64,000 bases of DNA from JAKIVR01 sp035933635 (GCA_035933635.1 DASYYY010000031.1:186001-250000), one strand, 5' to 3'; positions 51,916-61,101 are shown, numbered from the stretch's first letter. Notes: generated by a model from the sequence alone, not told the origin. Numbers and translations: made by a program.

Positions 51916-52929
51916 ATGGATCCTCTCGACCTCGGCATCCTGCGCGAGCTGTCCCGAGACCAGGTCCTGTGGTTCGGTCGCCTCGATCCCAGGTACTCCG
52001 CCGCGGAGATGGCCCGTCGACTGCGCGTCGACCGGGCGACCGTAAGCTCGCGCCTGCACGCCTGGGAACGACAGGGTTTCCTCCGTGGCCATGAGGTGGT
52101 GCCGAGCCCGCGCGTCTTCGGGGCTCGGGTCGCGGGGGGCAATCTCCGTGTCGTCGACCTTCGGCGGAAGCCCCAGGTCCTCGAGGACCTTGCCCTCGTG
52201 CCGGGCCTCGTCAGTGCGATCGACCACCTCGGCCCCTGGGTCGCGCTTCTCTACGTGTTCGAGACGCTCGAGGGGCTGGACCGATCTCGTCGACTGGTGG
52301 CGAAACTGGCCGGAGTGGGTGAGGTTACGCCGTGCATGCCGTTCCGCGTCCCGGAAGCCACGGTGGCGCTGAACGCCCTGGATTGGCGGATCCTGCAGGA
52401 TCTTCGGCGAGCGCCAAGGCGGCCGATCGGGGGGATCGCTCGATCCGTACGCCTGAGCACGAAGACCCTTGCCCGTCGGCTGGCGCGCATGATCCGCGGG
52501 CGGGCCGTCTGGTATCTACCGGTACTCGACTTTGGCCGATACACCAAAGCCACCGCGACGCGATTCATCGTCACCCTTCGACCGAACGCAGAGCTCACGG
52601 TGGTCTCGGACCAGATCACGAGCGTGATCCCCGGGCTGAGCCATCTCATCGACCCGTCCAAGGTGATCGATACCGCGGACCCGATCCCTTCCCTGCTCGA
52701 TGTCGGTGCGTATGTCGATTCGGCCGCGCAGGCCGAGGACGTCCAGCACGAGCTCAACCTGCTGGACGGCGTCGCAGAGGTTGAGATCCTCTTCCCGCGC
52801 CGCATCCACCTCTATCGGGGCTGGTTCGACGAGCACCTCGAGATCGCCGCTGCCCGGGACCTGCGAATCCGACCCGCATCGGGCCGAAATCGACGTGCCC
52901 TCGGCGCGGTGGACCTCGGGCGAACGTAG
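51916..52929 (+). CDS. Lrp/AsnC-like transcription regulator with two HTH domains
   Basis: A 337-residue protein with two AsnC-type helix-turn-helix units. The first (about 3-50) reads MDPLDLGILRELSRDQ then MARRLRVDRATVSSRLHAWE; the second (about 155-205) reads ALDWRILQDLRRAPRRPIGG then LSTKTLARRLARMIRG. Two ligand-sensing-like segments follow each (for example GVGEVTPCMPFRVPEA and the C-terminal part). Such double-unit proteins may act as one polypeptide equivalent of an Lrp dimer. The ATG at 51916 was chosen because the HTH begins there; 51862 is possible. Target unknown. Confidence 0.75.
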   Translation: MDPLDLGILRELSRDQVLWFGRLDPRYSAAEMARRLRVDRATVSSRLHAWERQGFLRGHEVVPSPRVFGARVAGGNLRVVDLRRKPQVLEDLALVPGLVSAIDHLGPWVALLYVFETLEGLDRSRRLVAKLAGVGEVTPCMPFRVPEATVALNALDWRILQDLRRAPRRPIGGIARSVRLSTKTLARRLARMIRGRAVWYLPVLDFGRYTKATATRFIVTLRPNAELTVVSDQITSVIPGLSHLIDPSKVIDTADPIPSLLDVGAYVDSAAQAEDVQHELNLLDGVAEVEILFPRRIHLYRGWFDEHLEIAAARDLRIRPASGRNRRALGAVDLGRT

Positions 52930-53129
52930 CGGCCCTCGCCCCAGTTCACGGTTCGTGGGGGCCCGAGACGCGGGAGTCCGGGACTTGGACCGCGCCGGAA
53001 GGGCGCCCCGATACGTCCCGTACGGGGGCTCTACCCCCATCCGCCGGTCCGGCAGGTCCAGGGTAGCCCGAGGGGAGTATGTTTGCGGCACGGCTCAGGA
53101 TATGGCACCGCGATGTTGGAGGGACCACG

Positions 53130-53999
53130 ATGCCGTCCCGACGGAAGCGCGCCCCGCCGGCCCCCCGACGTGGGGCCGGCAGGTCCCCTCGCGCGGTCCC
53201 CGGCGATCCCCACGCGAGGGTCCACGTGGCGCCGGTCGGATTCGAGGTCGAGCGGGTGCTCGAGCCGCTCCATTCCGACCGGGCCGACCGCGTCTACCTC
53301 CTCACCCGCTCCGGGACCGACGCGGCGGGAGCGTTCCTCGAGGAGATCCTTCGGCGACTGAAACGTGACGCACCCTCGATGGAGGTCGAGGTCGTTCCGG
53401 TCGACATCTGGAGCGTCCTCGGCACCCTGCAGGCGCTCCGGTCGATCTTCGAACGTGAGGGCCGACTCGACCGGCACGCCCCCGAGGTCGTCCCGGTCCA
53501 GGTCAACGTGTCGACGGGCACGAAGATCACCGCGATCGCCGGCACGCTCGCCTGCATGCTCTGGAAGGGCGAGCCCTACTACGCGCAGGTGAGCCGGTCG
53601 TGGTACTCGGGCATCACCCCGAAGGTCCGGCCCGTCAACGATGTCGTCACGCGGATCGACCCGGTGACCGTCTACGAGCTGCGTGCGCCGGCGCCGGACC
53701 TCGTGGAGGTGCTCGCTGCCCTGGAGCGCAGGGGCGGTGAGCTCCGCAAGCGCGAGCTCATCCGGGAACTGGGACTCGACCGGCCCGAGTCGCCGGCGGG
53801 AGAGCCGCTGACCGCCCAGGCCCAGCACAGCCGGCTCCGCCGTCGCCTCGAACCGCTCGAGGGCAAGTGGGGCTTCGTTCGCGCCGCAACCGCGGGTTCG
53901 CGCGGTCGCGTGCGGCTGACGGGGCAAGGTCGGCTGGCGCTCGCGCTCTTCGGACGACCTCCGCCGGAGGAACCGCCGCACCGGCCTCCATTTCACTGA
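53130..53999 (+). CDS. CARF-like transcription regulator (HFX_2341/DUF6293 family)
   Basis: A 289-residue protein. An N-terminal CARF-like domain (about 30-180) starts with ARVHVAPVGFEVERVLEPLH and has ADRVYLLTRSGTDAAGAFLE, VPVQVNVSTGTKITAIAGTL and later strands, resembling the DUF6293/HFX_2341 family of haloarchaeal regulators. The C-terminal part (about 185-280) looks like a winged helix (LAALERRGGELRKRELIREL, then SRGRVRLTGQGRLALALFG). CARF folds bind nucleotide or oligonucleotide ligands, but no CRISPR genes are nearby. The ATG has TTGGAGGGA just upstream. An AT-rich element follows its stop. Confidence 0.72.
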   Translation: MPSRRKRAPPAPRRGAGRSPRAVPGDPHARVHVAPVGFEVERVLEPLHSDRADRVYLLTRSGTDAAGAFLEEILRRLKRDAPSMEVEVVPVDIWSVLGTLQALRSIFEREGRLDRHAPEVVPVQVNVSTGTKITAIAGTLACMLWKGEPYYAQVSRSWYSGITPKVRPVNDVVTRIDPVTVYELRAPAPDLVEVLAALERRGGELRKRELIRELGLDRPESPAGEPLTAQAQHSRLRRRLEPLEGKWGFVRAATAGSRGRVRLTGQGRLALALFGRPPPEEPPHRPPFH

Positions 54000-54351
54000 T
54001 TTAACGGATTTAATGTGAATACAGGCAAATAGCCGACCTACCGTGCTCTCTCTTGATGTCGCGAGGGGCCGGAACGGCGCGCCTGCCGGTGAGCGGGGCG
54101 CCCCGGATCGTGCGCGCGCGGGTGCCGCAGACGACCTTCGGGTCGTGGCCGATGCGCCGTACTCCCCCGCGTCCCGCCCCGCCGGGGCGGCCCGGTGAGG
54201 AAGGCCCACCCCCCTTCCCCCGGCCCACCCCGGTGGGGTCGGATTCCCCGGCCTGACCATTCCGCCGGCGGGGGATCCTGCCGCGGCCTCGGCGTCGTAG
54301 CCGCGCGCGCACCTGATAAGCCGGGACCGTTCGGCCGAACCCGGACGTCCC
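54000..54351 (+). other. AT-rich element followed by GC-rich, hairpin-rich intergenic region
   Basis: Right after the CARF-like gene lies GATTTAACGGATTTAATG (53998-54015), two copies of GATTTAA 9 bp apart, then about 300 bp of about 75-80% GC with several hairpins. The clearest is ACGACC-TTCG-GGTCGT at 54131-54146, a UUCG tetraloop type. The region could hold a structured RNA, an operator for the regulator, or both. RNase P and SRP consensus blocks were not found. The ABC operon's TATA-like ACCTGATAAG lies at 54311-54320. Confidence 0.35.
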
Positions 54352-55284
54352 ATGGCCAACGCGATCGAGGTCCAGGGGCTCGTCAAGAGCTACGGCCCGC
54401 TCCGGGCCGTTGACGGGATCGATTTCGCGGTGCCGTCGGGCCGGGTCTTCGCTTTCCTGGGACCGAACGGCGCGGGCAAGACCACCACCGTCGAGATCCT
54501 CGAGGGCCTGCGCAACCGCACGGGCGGCACGGTCCGGGTCCTCGGGCTCGACCCCTGGAAGGACGGCGCCGAGGTACACCGACGGATCGGGGTGATCCCG
54601 CAGGAGTTCCGGTTCTTCGAGAAGATCCATCCGAGGGAGGCGCTGGAGTACTACGGGACCCTGTTCGACACCGACGTCGATCCGATCCGTTTGCTCAAGC
54701 GGGTGTACCTGGAGGACAAGGCCGACGCGAACTTCGACACCCTCTCCGGGGGGCAGAAGCAGAAGCTCGGGCTCGCGCTATCGCTCGTGAGCAACCCGGA
54801 GATCTGCTTCTTGGACGAGCCGACCACCGGTCTCGACCCGCAGGCCCGCCGCGGGATCTGGGAGGTCATCCAGGACCTGCGGGCCGAGGGCCGGACGGTG
54901 TTCTTGACCACGCACTACCTGGAGGAGGCCGAACTGCTCGCCGATGAGGTGGCGATCATCAGCCACGGCAAGATCATCGTCCGCGGGCCGCCGGCGGAGA
55001 TCGTGGCCAACCACGGCCGGCCCGACCGTCTGCGGTTCGAGGCCGGCCCCGAGCTCGCCACGGTGGTACGCCGGGACGTCGGGGTGCCCGTGACGGTGAG
55101 CGACCACCACGTCGATGTCGAGATCGCGCAGAAGGGCGACGCGCGACGCGTCTTCGACGCCCTCGAGCGCAACAAGCAGGCCTGGGACCGGTTCACCGTC
55201 GAGCGCGACACGCTCGAGGACGTGTTCGTCCGGATGGTCGGCCGGATGGACGACGGCGTGCTCAAGAGCGAGGGGACCGCATGA
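54352..55284 (+). CDS. ABC transporter ATP-binding protein (ABC-2/DrrA-like)
   Basis: A 310-residue ATPase. Walker A GPNGAGKTTTVE is at about 38-49, the Q-loop is near VIPQEFRF, the signature reads LSGGQKQKLGL at about 132-142, Walker B is ICFLDEPTTGLDPQ (151-164), and the H-loop is LTTHYLEE. The C-terminal domain, DLVAD-type with RLRFEAGPELATVVRR, resembles DrrA exporters. The permease gene follows with an ATGA overlap. A TATA-like ACCTGATAAG lies about 36 nt upstream of the ATG, so this probably begins a transcription unit with the permease and flavin reductase. Confidence 0.93.
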   Translation: MANAIEVQGLVKSYGPLRAVDGIDFAVPSGRVFAFLGPNGAGKTTTVEILEGLRNRTGGTVRVLGLDPWKDGAEVHRRIGVIPQEFRFFEKIHPREALEYYGTLFDTDVDPIRLLKRVYLEDKADANFDTLSGGQKQKLGLALSLVSNPEICFLDEPTTGLDPQARRGIWEVIQDLRAEGRTVFLTTHYLEEAELLADEVAIISHGKIIVRGPPAEIVANHGRPDRLRFEAGPELATVVRRDVGVPVTVSDHHVDVEIAQKGDARRVFDALERNKQAWDRFTVERDTLEDVFVRMVGRMDDGVLKSEGTA

Positions 55285-56381
55285 ACCCCCGCCGGATCGG
55301 CGCCGACTTCTCGATCACGGCGCGGGGGTACGTCCGCAACGGGGTCGGACTGTTCTTCTCGCTCTTCTTCCCGATCATCCTGATCTCGCTGTTCGGGCTG
55401 ATCTTCTCGGGCTCCAATACCCCTCCCACGCTCTACGTGGTCAACAACGACCACGACTCGCTGACGAGCCAGACGTTCCTTGCCGGCCTCAACCAGACCG
55501 GCGCGGTGACGGTCGACATGGTGACGGCGAACTCGACCTCGAGCTTCTCCTCCTACCTCGCGAGCAACGGCGACGGGGCCGGACTGTACATTCCGGCCGG
55601 CTTCGGGAGCGCCTACTCCAACCATAGCCGGTTCAACGTCAGCCTCTACGTCAACCCCGGCAACGCCGCGGCCGCCGGAGCGGCGGAAGGGGCGGTGCAG
55701 GGTGCGCTCAACTACCTGAACCTCCGCGCCGCCAACGGCACCCCGATCCTCGGCGCGACCACCGCCCAGATCGGCGGGGTGTCCTACTCGTACATCGACT
55801 ACCTCGTGCCCGGGCTGATCGGCTTCTCCATCCTGACCAGCCCGATGTTCGCGATGGTGGAGGTGACGGCCACCTACCGCAAGGAGGGGCTGTTCCGCCA
55901 GCTGTCGCTGACGCCGCTGACCCGCGCCGAGTGGCTGACCTCGAAGATCCTCTGGTACAGCGTGCTCACCTTCGCCAGCGCCGGGATCATGATCGGAATG
56001 GGCTACGGCGTCTTCCACTCCCACGTCGTGCTCTCGTGGGGGATCTTGCCCTTCCTGTTCGTCGGTCCGTTCCTGTTCGTCTCGCTGGGAATGCTGTCGG
56101 GCTCGGTCGCCAAGACCCCGGAGACGGCCGCGATCATCGGGAACGTGATCACCTTCCCGATGATGTTCCTCTCCGGGACGTTCTTCCCCGTCTCGAGCTT
56201 CCCGCCCTACCTCCAGGCGTTCGCCCACATCCTGCCGCTGTACTATGTGATCGACGGGATCGAGGGGGTGATGCTGTACGGCAACTACGCGAGGGCCTTC
56301 GGCGACCTCATCGTCGTCCTCGTGATCGCCGTCGTCATCTTCCTGGCCGCGGTCCGCGCGTTCCGGTGGCGCGAGGCATGA
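55281..56381 (+). CDS. ABC-2 type transporter permease
   Basis: A 366-residue membrane protein of the ABC-2 (DrrB/NatB) type: a TM helix at about 20-45, a 130-residue extracellular loop with several sequons, then five TM helices in the second half. It lies with ATGA overlaps between the ATPase and the flavin reductase gene. ABC-2 exporters of this layout export lipids, antibiotics or Na+; no substrate can be inferred. The PFxMVEVTATYRKEGLFRQL stretch matches the coupling-helix region of ABC-2 permeases. Confidence 0.85.
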   Translation: MNPRRIGADFSITARGYVRNGVGLFFSLFFPIILISLFGLIFSGSNTPPTLYVVNNDHDSLTSQTFLAGLNQTGAVTVDMVTANSTSSFSSYLASNGDGAGLYIPAGFGSAYSNHSRFNVSLYVNPGNAAAAGAAEGAVQGALNYLNLRAANGTPILGATTAQIGGVSYSYIDYLVPGLIGFSILTSPMFAMVEVTATYRKEGLFRQLSLTPLTRAEWLTSKILWYSVLTFASAGIMIGMGYGVFHSHVVLSWGILPFLFVGPFLFVSLGMLSGSVAKTPETAAIIGNVITFPMMFLSGTFFPVSSFPPYLQAFAHILPLYYVIDGIEGVMLYGNYARAFGDLIVVLVIAVVIFLAAVRAFRWREA

Positions 56382-56887
56382 ACCCCCCGTCGGCCGAGTT
56401 CCGACGCCTGATGGGCCACTGGGCGACCGGCGTCTCGGTCGTCACCGCCTCCGACGGCGGAGAGGACCACGGCCTGACCGTCAACGCGTTCCTGTCGGTG
56501 ACGCTGGAGCCGCCGACGGTGCTGGTCTCGCTCACCCACGACGCCGACACGACACCGATCGTCGACCGCACCCGCACGTTCGCCGTCAATCTCCTCGCCT
56601 TCGACCAGAAATCCCTCTCGCAAAAATTCGCCGAGGTCATCCCCCATGCGGCGAAGTTCGACGGTCTGGAGGTCACCCGCGGGTCGACCGGCGCGCCGTT
56701 GCTGACCGGGACGCTCGGGGCGCTGGAGGCGGAGGTCGACCGGCACTTCGACGTCGCCGACCATCGCCTGTTCCTGGGTCGGATCGTTGCCGTCCACGCC
56801 GGCCGTGACGTCGCGCCGCTCCTGTTCTTCCGGAGCCGCTACGCCTCGAGCGACGGCAGCACACGGCTCACGCTCGAGACCGGGTAA
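56378..56887 (+). CDS. Flavin reductase-like (FMN-binding split barrel) protein
   Basis: A 169-residue protein of the flavin reductase-like domain family. RRLMGHWATGVSVVTASDGG at the start and HGLTVNAFLSVTLEPPTVLV are family signatures; NLLAFDQKSLSQKFAE and HRLFLGRIVAVHAG complete the FMN split barrel. It would reduce free flavin with NAD(P)H, often serving a monooxygenase, though none is in sight. The ATG overlaps the permease stop (ATGA), and trxB follows closely. Confidence 0.88.
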   Translation: MNPPSAEFRRLMGHWATGVSVVTASDGGEDHGLTVNAFLSVTLEPPTVLVSLTHDADTTPIVDRTRTFAVNLLAFDQKSLSQKFAEVIPHAAKFDGLEVTRGSTGAPLLTGTLGALEAEVDRHFDVADHRLFLGRIVAVHAGRDVAPLLFFRSRYASSDGSTRLTLETG

Positions 56888-56931
56888 CTTGCTCAACAAT
56901 GGTTAAAGCGGACCCCACCGGTTCCGGGCTC

Positions 56932-57918
56932 ATGCCCGAATCCGGGCCCCCGCGGCACGTCCGCCTGGCCATCGTGGGCTCGGGCCCGGCCGGCCTCACC
57001 GCCGCGATCTACGCCTCCCGTGCCGAGCTCCACCCACTGGTGATCGGCGGCGTCCCCTCCGGCGGCCAGCTCATGCTCACCACCGACGTCGAGAACTATC
57101 CGGGGTTCCCGGATGGAATCCTTGGCCCCGAGCTCATCGAGAAGATGCGCGAACAGGCCAAGCGGTTCGGGACCGAGTTCCTCGACACCAACCTCACCGC
57201 GGTCGACCTCCACCACCGACCGTTCCGGCTGACCGTCGGGGCGGAGGGGGTCGTCGAGGCGGACGCCCTCATCGTCGCCACGGGCGCGAACGCCCGGTGG
57301 CTCGACCTGCCGTCGGAGCAGAAGCTCCGTGGACACGGGGTCAGCGCCTGCGCGACCTGCGACGGGTTCTTCTTCAAAGGCGTCGAGATCGCCGTCGTGG
57401 GAGGCGGAGACACGGCGATGGAGGAGGCGAACTTCCTCACGAAATTCGCCTCGCATGTGACGGTCATCCATCGCGGTCCGAAGCTGAGGGCGAGCATGAT
57501 CATGCAGGAGCGGGCGCGGTCGAACCCGAAGATCTCCTTTGAGTTCGACACTGTGGTCGAGGAGGTCCTCGGCCAGGAGAAGGTCGAGGGGCTGAAACTC
57601 CGCCACCTGCCCACCGGACGGCTGACCACGCGGCCGGTCGGCGGGCTGTTCCTGGCCATCGGCCACTCTCCGTCGACCGAGGTCTTCCGGGGCCAGCTCG
57701 AGCTGGACCCGAAGGGCTACCTCGTCTGCCACGGGAACACCCGGACCAACGTCGAGGGCGTGTTCGGGGCGGGGGACGCCCACGACCACCGCTACCGTCA
57801 GGCGGTCACCGCGGCGGGTCTCGGATGCATGGCCGCGCTCGATGCGGAGCGGTTCCTCGCCGAGCACCCCGCGCACACGGGACCAACACCGGTGGTCCAG
57901 CCGGTCCGATCGGCCTAG
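56932..57918 (+). CDS. trxB: Thioredoxin-disulfide reductase
   Basis: A 328-residue FAD enzyme. FAD motif I is AIVGSGPAGLTAAIYASRAE, the active-site disulfide is CATC (C140, C143), NADPH motif VVGGGDTAMEEANFL, and the second FAD motif GVFGAGDAHDHRYRQ. It reduces thioredoxin with NADPH. Start choice: GGTTAAAG at 56901-56908 is 27 nt before ATG 56932, the usual distance for promoters here, so that start is preferred to ATG 56899. Confidence 0.92.
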   Translation: MPESGPPRHVRLAIVGSGPAGLTAAIYASRAELHPLVIGGVPSGGQLMLTTDVENYPGFPDGILGPELIEKMREQAKRFGTEFLDTNLTAVDLHHRPFRLTVGAEGVVEADALIVATGANARWLDLPSEQKLRGHGVSACATCDGFFFKGVEIAVVGGGDTAMEEANFLTKFASHVTVIHRGPKLRASMIMQERARSNPKISFEFDTVVEEVLGQEKVEGLKLRHLPTGRLTTRPVGGLFLAIGHSPSTEVFRGQLELDPKGYLVCHGNTRTNVEGVFGAGDAHDHRYRQAVTAAGLGCMAALDAERFLAEHPAHTGPTPVVQPVRSA

Positions 57919-57970
57919 CCCGGAGACCCACGATTCCTCGCGGGCCCCCGTGGAGGGCGAGGCCCGTCGG

Positions 57971-58852
57971 CTACGTCACCCGGAGGGCGGTGAGTGTCAC
58001 GCCCTTGCCGGAACCCGCCGCGTCGATCGTAGCTCGAGCGTGCGCCGTGCTCCAGTAGGCGGCGCCGACGAAGAGGAGCACATGAAAGTCGACCACGAGC
58101 GTGTAGGAGCGACCCCGCAGGAAGGTCGTGCTCAGGTTGACCGAGCCGGAGCGTCCGACCCGGCCACCGAAGTGGGTCGAGGCGGTGACGAGGCTCTGGT
58201 TCAGCGAGGTGCACTGGAAGGTCGACTTCCAGCAGTAGAAGGAGACCGTCGAGGAATTGATCACGGAATCGTTCACCTCGAAGATGCCGCTCTGGGCGAA
58301 CTGACTACCGTTGACATTGTCCTGGACATAGGCGGACATGATGACGCGGGTGGTGACCTCGGCGTCGCACAGACCCCAGGCGAAGGTGTAGTTCCCGCTG
58401 GTGTTGGAGGTGTACGGGCACGGCCCCGAGGCGGATTCCGTTCCGCTCGCATTCAGGTCGGCGGTGAAGTTGAGTCGGACCGTATGGCGTCCGGCGGGAA
58501 CGCTCAGGTGCGTTCCGAAGTAGGTGTCGAACTGATCGAAAATCTGGCTGTCCCGGGCGAAGGGGCCACCGGCGTGGTGGCAGGTGGCGGCCCGTGCGGT
58601 CGCGGCGAATTGAAAGGTCCCGTTCGTCGGGTAGAAGACCGGCGGCTGCGCTTGGCTCTGGGCCGCGCATCCGATCGTCGCCAGCTGGCTGTTCGTGGAC
58701 GTCCACCCCTTCCAAGGTGGGCCGGAGGTCGCGCCCACGGCCAGCGGACCGGTCAAGGCCACCACGGCCAGCACGGTGGCGGCGGATAGGACCGCCCGGC
58801 GCCGGGCCGGAGACCGTGCGGAAAGGATCGCCGATGTTCCGAGCGCTGGCAT
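57971..58852 (-). CDS. Secreted beta-rich protein of unknown function
   Basis: A 293-residue protein with a clear signal peptide (basic n-region, hydrophobic core VLSAATVLAVVALTG, A-x-A like site). The mature part has paired cysteines, many sequons (NGT, NFT, NAS, NTS, NYT, NGS, NSS, NQS, NLS) and a SYTLVVDFHVLLFVGAAYWS strand that may be hydrophobic rather than a TM. No family is recognised. It is convergent with trxB and divergent from the ferredoxin. Confidence 0.6.
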   Translation of the reverse strand: MPALGTSAILSARSPARRRAVLSAATVLAVVALTGPLAVGATSGPPWKGWTSTNSQLATIGCAAQSQAQPPVFYPTNGTFQFAATARAATCHHAGGPFARDSQIFDQFDTYFGTHLSVPAGRHTVRLNFTADLNASGTESASGPCPYTSNTSGNYTFAWGLCDAEVTTRVIMSAYVQDNVNGSQFAQSGIFEVNDSVINSSTVSFYCWKSTFQCTSLNQSLVTASTHFGGRVGRSGSVNLSTTFLRGRSYTLVVDFHVLLFVGAAYWSTAHARATIDAAGSGKGVTLTALRVT

Positions 58853-59042
58853 GGGCGATTACCATGGGAGGGCGACGCGGGCCCCGTCCCGAGCTCCAGA
58901 ATCCTACGGTGCCGTATAGCCCCGATCTACCGGTCCGGCGAGATCGGCACAGTCTACCCACTCGTTGACCTCGAAGAACCCCGTCGGTCCAGCGGAGTCT
59001 TTAAGTGGCGTCGGGACGGTCCGAACCCGTTCTCGGGGGCCG

Positions 59043-59234
59043 ATGGTGAACAAGCGTTCGTTGCACATCGAGTCGAGCGGCCAGCTGTGCATCTACTGCG
59101 GGGCCTGCGTCGGGATCTGCCCGCTCAACTGCATTTACCTCGACGAGACCCGGATCACCTTCGACGAGAAGGTCTGCACGCGTTGCGAGATCTGCGTCAA
59201 GGCCTGTCCGGTCGGGGCGATCGAGATCGGCTAG
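59043..59234 (+). CDS. Two-cluster 4Fe-4S ferredoxin
   Basis: A 63-residue ferredoxin. Two CxxCxxCxxxCP motifs are seen: CIYCGACVGICPLNC and CTRCEICVKACPVGA, so two 4Fe-4S clusters are expected. It precedes the geranylgeranyl reductase gene by 31 bp. A similar pairing in Methanosarcina supports a role as the electron donor of that enzyme. A TCTTTAAG box lies about 41 nt upstream of the ATG. Confidence 0.92.
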   Translation: MVNKRSLHIESSGQLCIYCGACVGICPLNCIYLDETRITFDEKVCTRCEICVKACPVGAIEIG

Positions 59235-59265
59235 CTCCCGGTCCCTCCCTCGCACGAGGCGTTCA

Positions 59266-60456
59266 ATGCAACCGGATTTGAAGGCGGATGTCGTGGTCGT
59301 GGGGGCCGGGCCGGCCGGCTCGGTGACGGCGAAGTTCGCCGCCAAGGCCGGCGCCAAAGTCCTCTTGCTGGAGAAGCGCCAGGAGATCGGAAGCCCCGTC
59401 CGGTGCGGCGAGGGGATCAGCAAGGCCTGGATCGAGGAGGTCGGGATCAAGCCCGGCCGCTGGATCAACGTCGAGGTCGAGGGCGCTCGCATCTTCGCGC
59501 CCAACGAGAAGTGCCTCGAGATCAACGAGCGGAGCGCCGGTAACGAGGTCGGCTACGTCATCGAGCGCGACGGGTTCGACAAGCAGCTCGCCATCGACGC
59601 CGCCAACGTCGGCGCCGAGGTCATGCTCAAGACCGCGGCGACCGGAGTGATCCGCGAGAACGGCAAGATCGTCGGGGTCAAGGCCAAGCGGTTCGGCGAG
59701 ACGTTCGAGATCCGGGCCCCGGTGACCGTCGGGGCCGACGGCTTCGAGTCCCAGATCGGACGGTGGGCGGGGCTGCCGACCAATCTGGCGCTCCGCGACA
59801 TGGACACGTGCCTGCAGTATCGGATGACCGGCGTCGAGGCCGACGAGCGCTACTGCGATTTCTACCTCGGGAGCTGCGCTCCCGGTGGCTACGTCTGGAT
59901 ATTCCCCAAGGGCGACCACGTCGCCAACGTCGGCATCGGTGTCCAGGTCAGCCAGATCAAGTCCATGGCCGAGGCCAAGAACTACCTCGACCGCTGGATC
60001 GCCAAGCACCCCGGCTACGCCAAGGGCAAGACGATCGACATCGTCGGCGGGGGCGTCTCCATCGCCGCCCCGATCCGTGAGAGCGTCACCGACGGGTTCC
60101 TGCTCGTGGGCGACGCCGCGCGGATGATCGACCCGATCACCGGCGGCGGGATCGCCAACGGCTGCATCGCCGGCAAGATCGCCGGAGAGGTCGGCGCGGA
60201 GGCGGCGGCCACGGGCGACGCGTCCAAAGCGTTCCTCCAGAAGTACGAGAAAGGCTGGCGCGCCCGGCTGGAGGAGAAGCTCTACCGCAATTGGATGGCC
60301 AAGGAGAAGCTCGTCTCGCTCTCCGACGCCACGTTCGACAAGGTCATCGACGCCCTCCAGGGCGTCAAGCTCGAGAAGCTCAACGTCCACAACATCCTCA
60401 AGGCCGTGCACGAAAAGTACCCCGAGGTCACGCGCGAGTTCGAGGCGTTCCTGTAG
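59266..60456 (+). CDS. Geranylgeranyl reductase family protein (digeranylgeranylglycerophospholipid reductase)
   Basis: A 396-residue FAD protein. The N-terminal Rossmann motif reads VVVVGAGPAGSVTAKFAAKA at about 9-28; RCGEGISK is the substrate-loop region of archaeal GGR; the second FAD stretch is LLVGDAARMIDPITGGGI. It saturates the geranylgeranyl chains of archaeal ether lipids using reduced ferredoxin or FADH2. The upstream ferredoxin gene supports this role. No other lipid synthesis genes are in the window. Confidence 0.93.
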   Translation: MQPDLKADVVVVGAGPAGSVTAKFAAKAGAKVLLLEKRQEIGSPVRCGEGISKAWIEEVGIKPGRWINVEVEGARIFAPNEKCLEINERSAGNEVGYVIERDGFDKQLAIDAANVGAEVMLKTAATGVIRENGKIVGVKAKRFGETFEIRAPVTVGADGFESQIGRWAGLPTNLALRDMDTCLQYRMTGVEADERYCDFYLGSCAPGGYVWIFPKGDHVANVGIGVQVSQIKSMAEAKNYLDRWIAKHPGYAKGKTIDIVGGGVSIAAPIRESVTDGFLLVGDAARMIDPITGGGIANGCIAGKIAGEVGAEAAATGDASKAFLQKYEKGWRARLEEKLYRNWMAKEKLVSLSDATFDKVIDALQGVKLEKLNVHNILKAVHEKYPEVTREFEAFL

Positions 60457-60462
60457 TCGGCC

Positions 60463-61101
60463 ATGCCCGGCGCGCCCAACAAGCCCCCCGAGACCGCTCC
60501 CCCGCCCGTCCCGTCGGCTCCGCCGGCCGCCGAGTCACCCGAGGCGCACACGTTGCGTCGCCTCGTCCCCAGCCGGCTGGCGCTGCGGCTCCCGATCTGG
60601 AAGGGCGCCCCGTCCGTCGACCTGCTCCGTCCGCTCCGCGAGGCCGAGGACCACTACCGGGCCAAGGATTTCACAGGGGCCGACAGCGCACTCGACCGCC
60701 TCTCCATTCGGTTCGCCGAGCCCCGGTGGCCTTCCCTCCCCGAGGCCTGGCGCTCCCTCCGCGTTCCGATCCCGGCCCCACAACCCCCCCAGTGGGACCC
60801 GGATTTCCAGGCGACCCCCGAGGTCCGCGAGCAGCACCGGTTCTCCCGCTACGCCCAAGCCCAGCTGACGCTGCTGAAGGCCGCCGTCGCCAGCGAGGCG
60901 GCGATCGGCACGTCGGTCGACGACCTGCGCCCGCGGCTCGCCGAGGCGGAGTCCGCCGCCGGGCAGGGCGAGACGGGCCCGACCTTCTGGGAGCCGGTCG
61001 ACCTCTGCTGGCGCTCGCTGCTCGAGCGCGTGCCCGCGCCGGCCGACGGCGTCAAAGCCGCTCCCGCTCCCGCGGCGGGAGCCGACGACGTCGCCGTCTG
61101 A
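60463..61101 (+). CDS. Hypothetical protein, Pro-rich N-terminus
   Basis: I do not recognise this 212-residue protein. The first 30 residues are Pro/Ala-rich. The middle (60-160) is helical, with a tetratricopeptide-like look (REAEDHYRAKDFTGADSALD, then HRFSRYAQAQLTLLKAAVAS). No signal peptide or TM helix is seen. It starts 6 bp after the reductase gene and is likely cotranscribed. Confidence 0.55.
   Translation: MPGAPNKPPETAPPPVPSAPPAAESPEAHTLRRLVPSRLALRLPIWKGAPSVDLLRPLREAEDHYRAKDFTGADSALDRLSIRFAEPRWPSLPEAWRSLRVPIPAPQPPQWDPDFQATPEVREQHRFSRYAQAQLTLLKAAVASEAAIGTSVDDLRPRLAEAESAAGQGETGPTFWEPVDLCWRSLLERVPAPADGVKAAPAPAAGADDVAV

Noticed and set aside
54000..54351. RNase P RNA or SRP RNA in the GC-rich gap
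   Set aside because: A GAGGAA segment and a GGTCAGG-like segment on the other strand exist, but the other conserved blocks are missing and the space is too short for RNase P RNA.
53031..54386. Minus-strand frame of about 451 codons across the CARF-like gene
   Set aside because: Low-complexity and antisense to a gene with clear structure; treated as a shadow.
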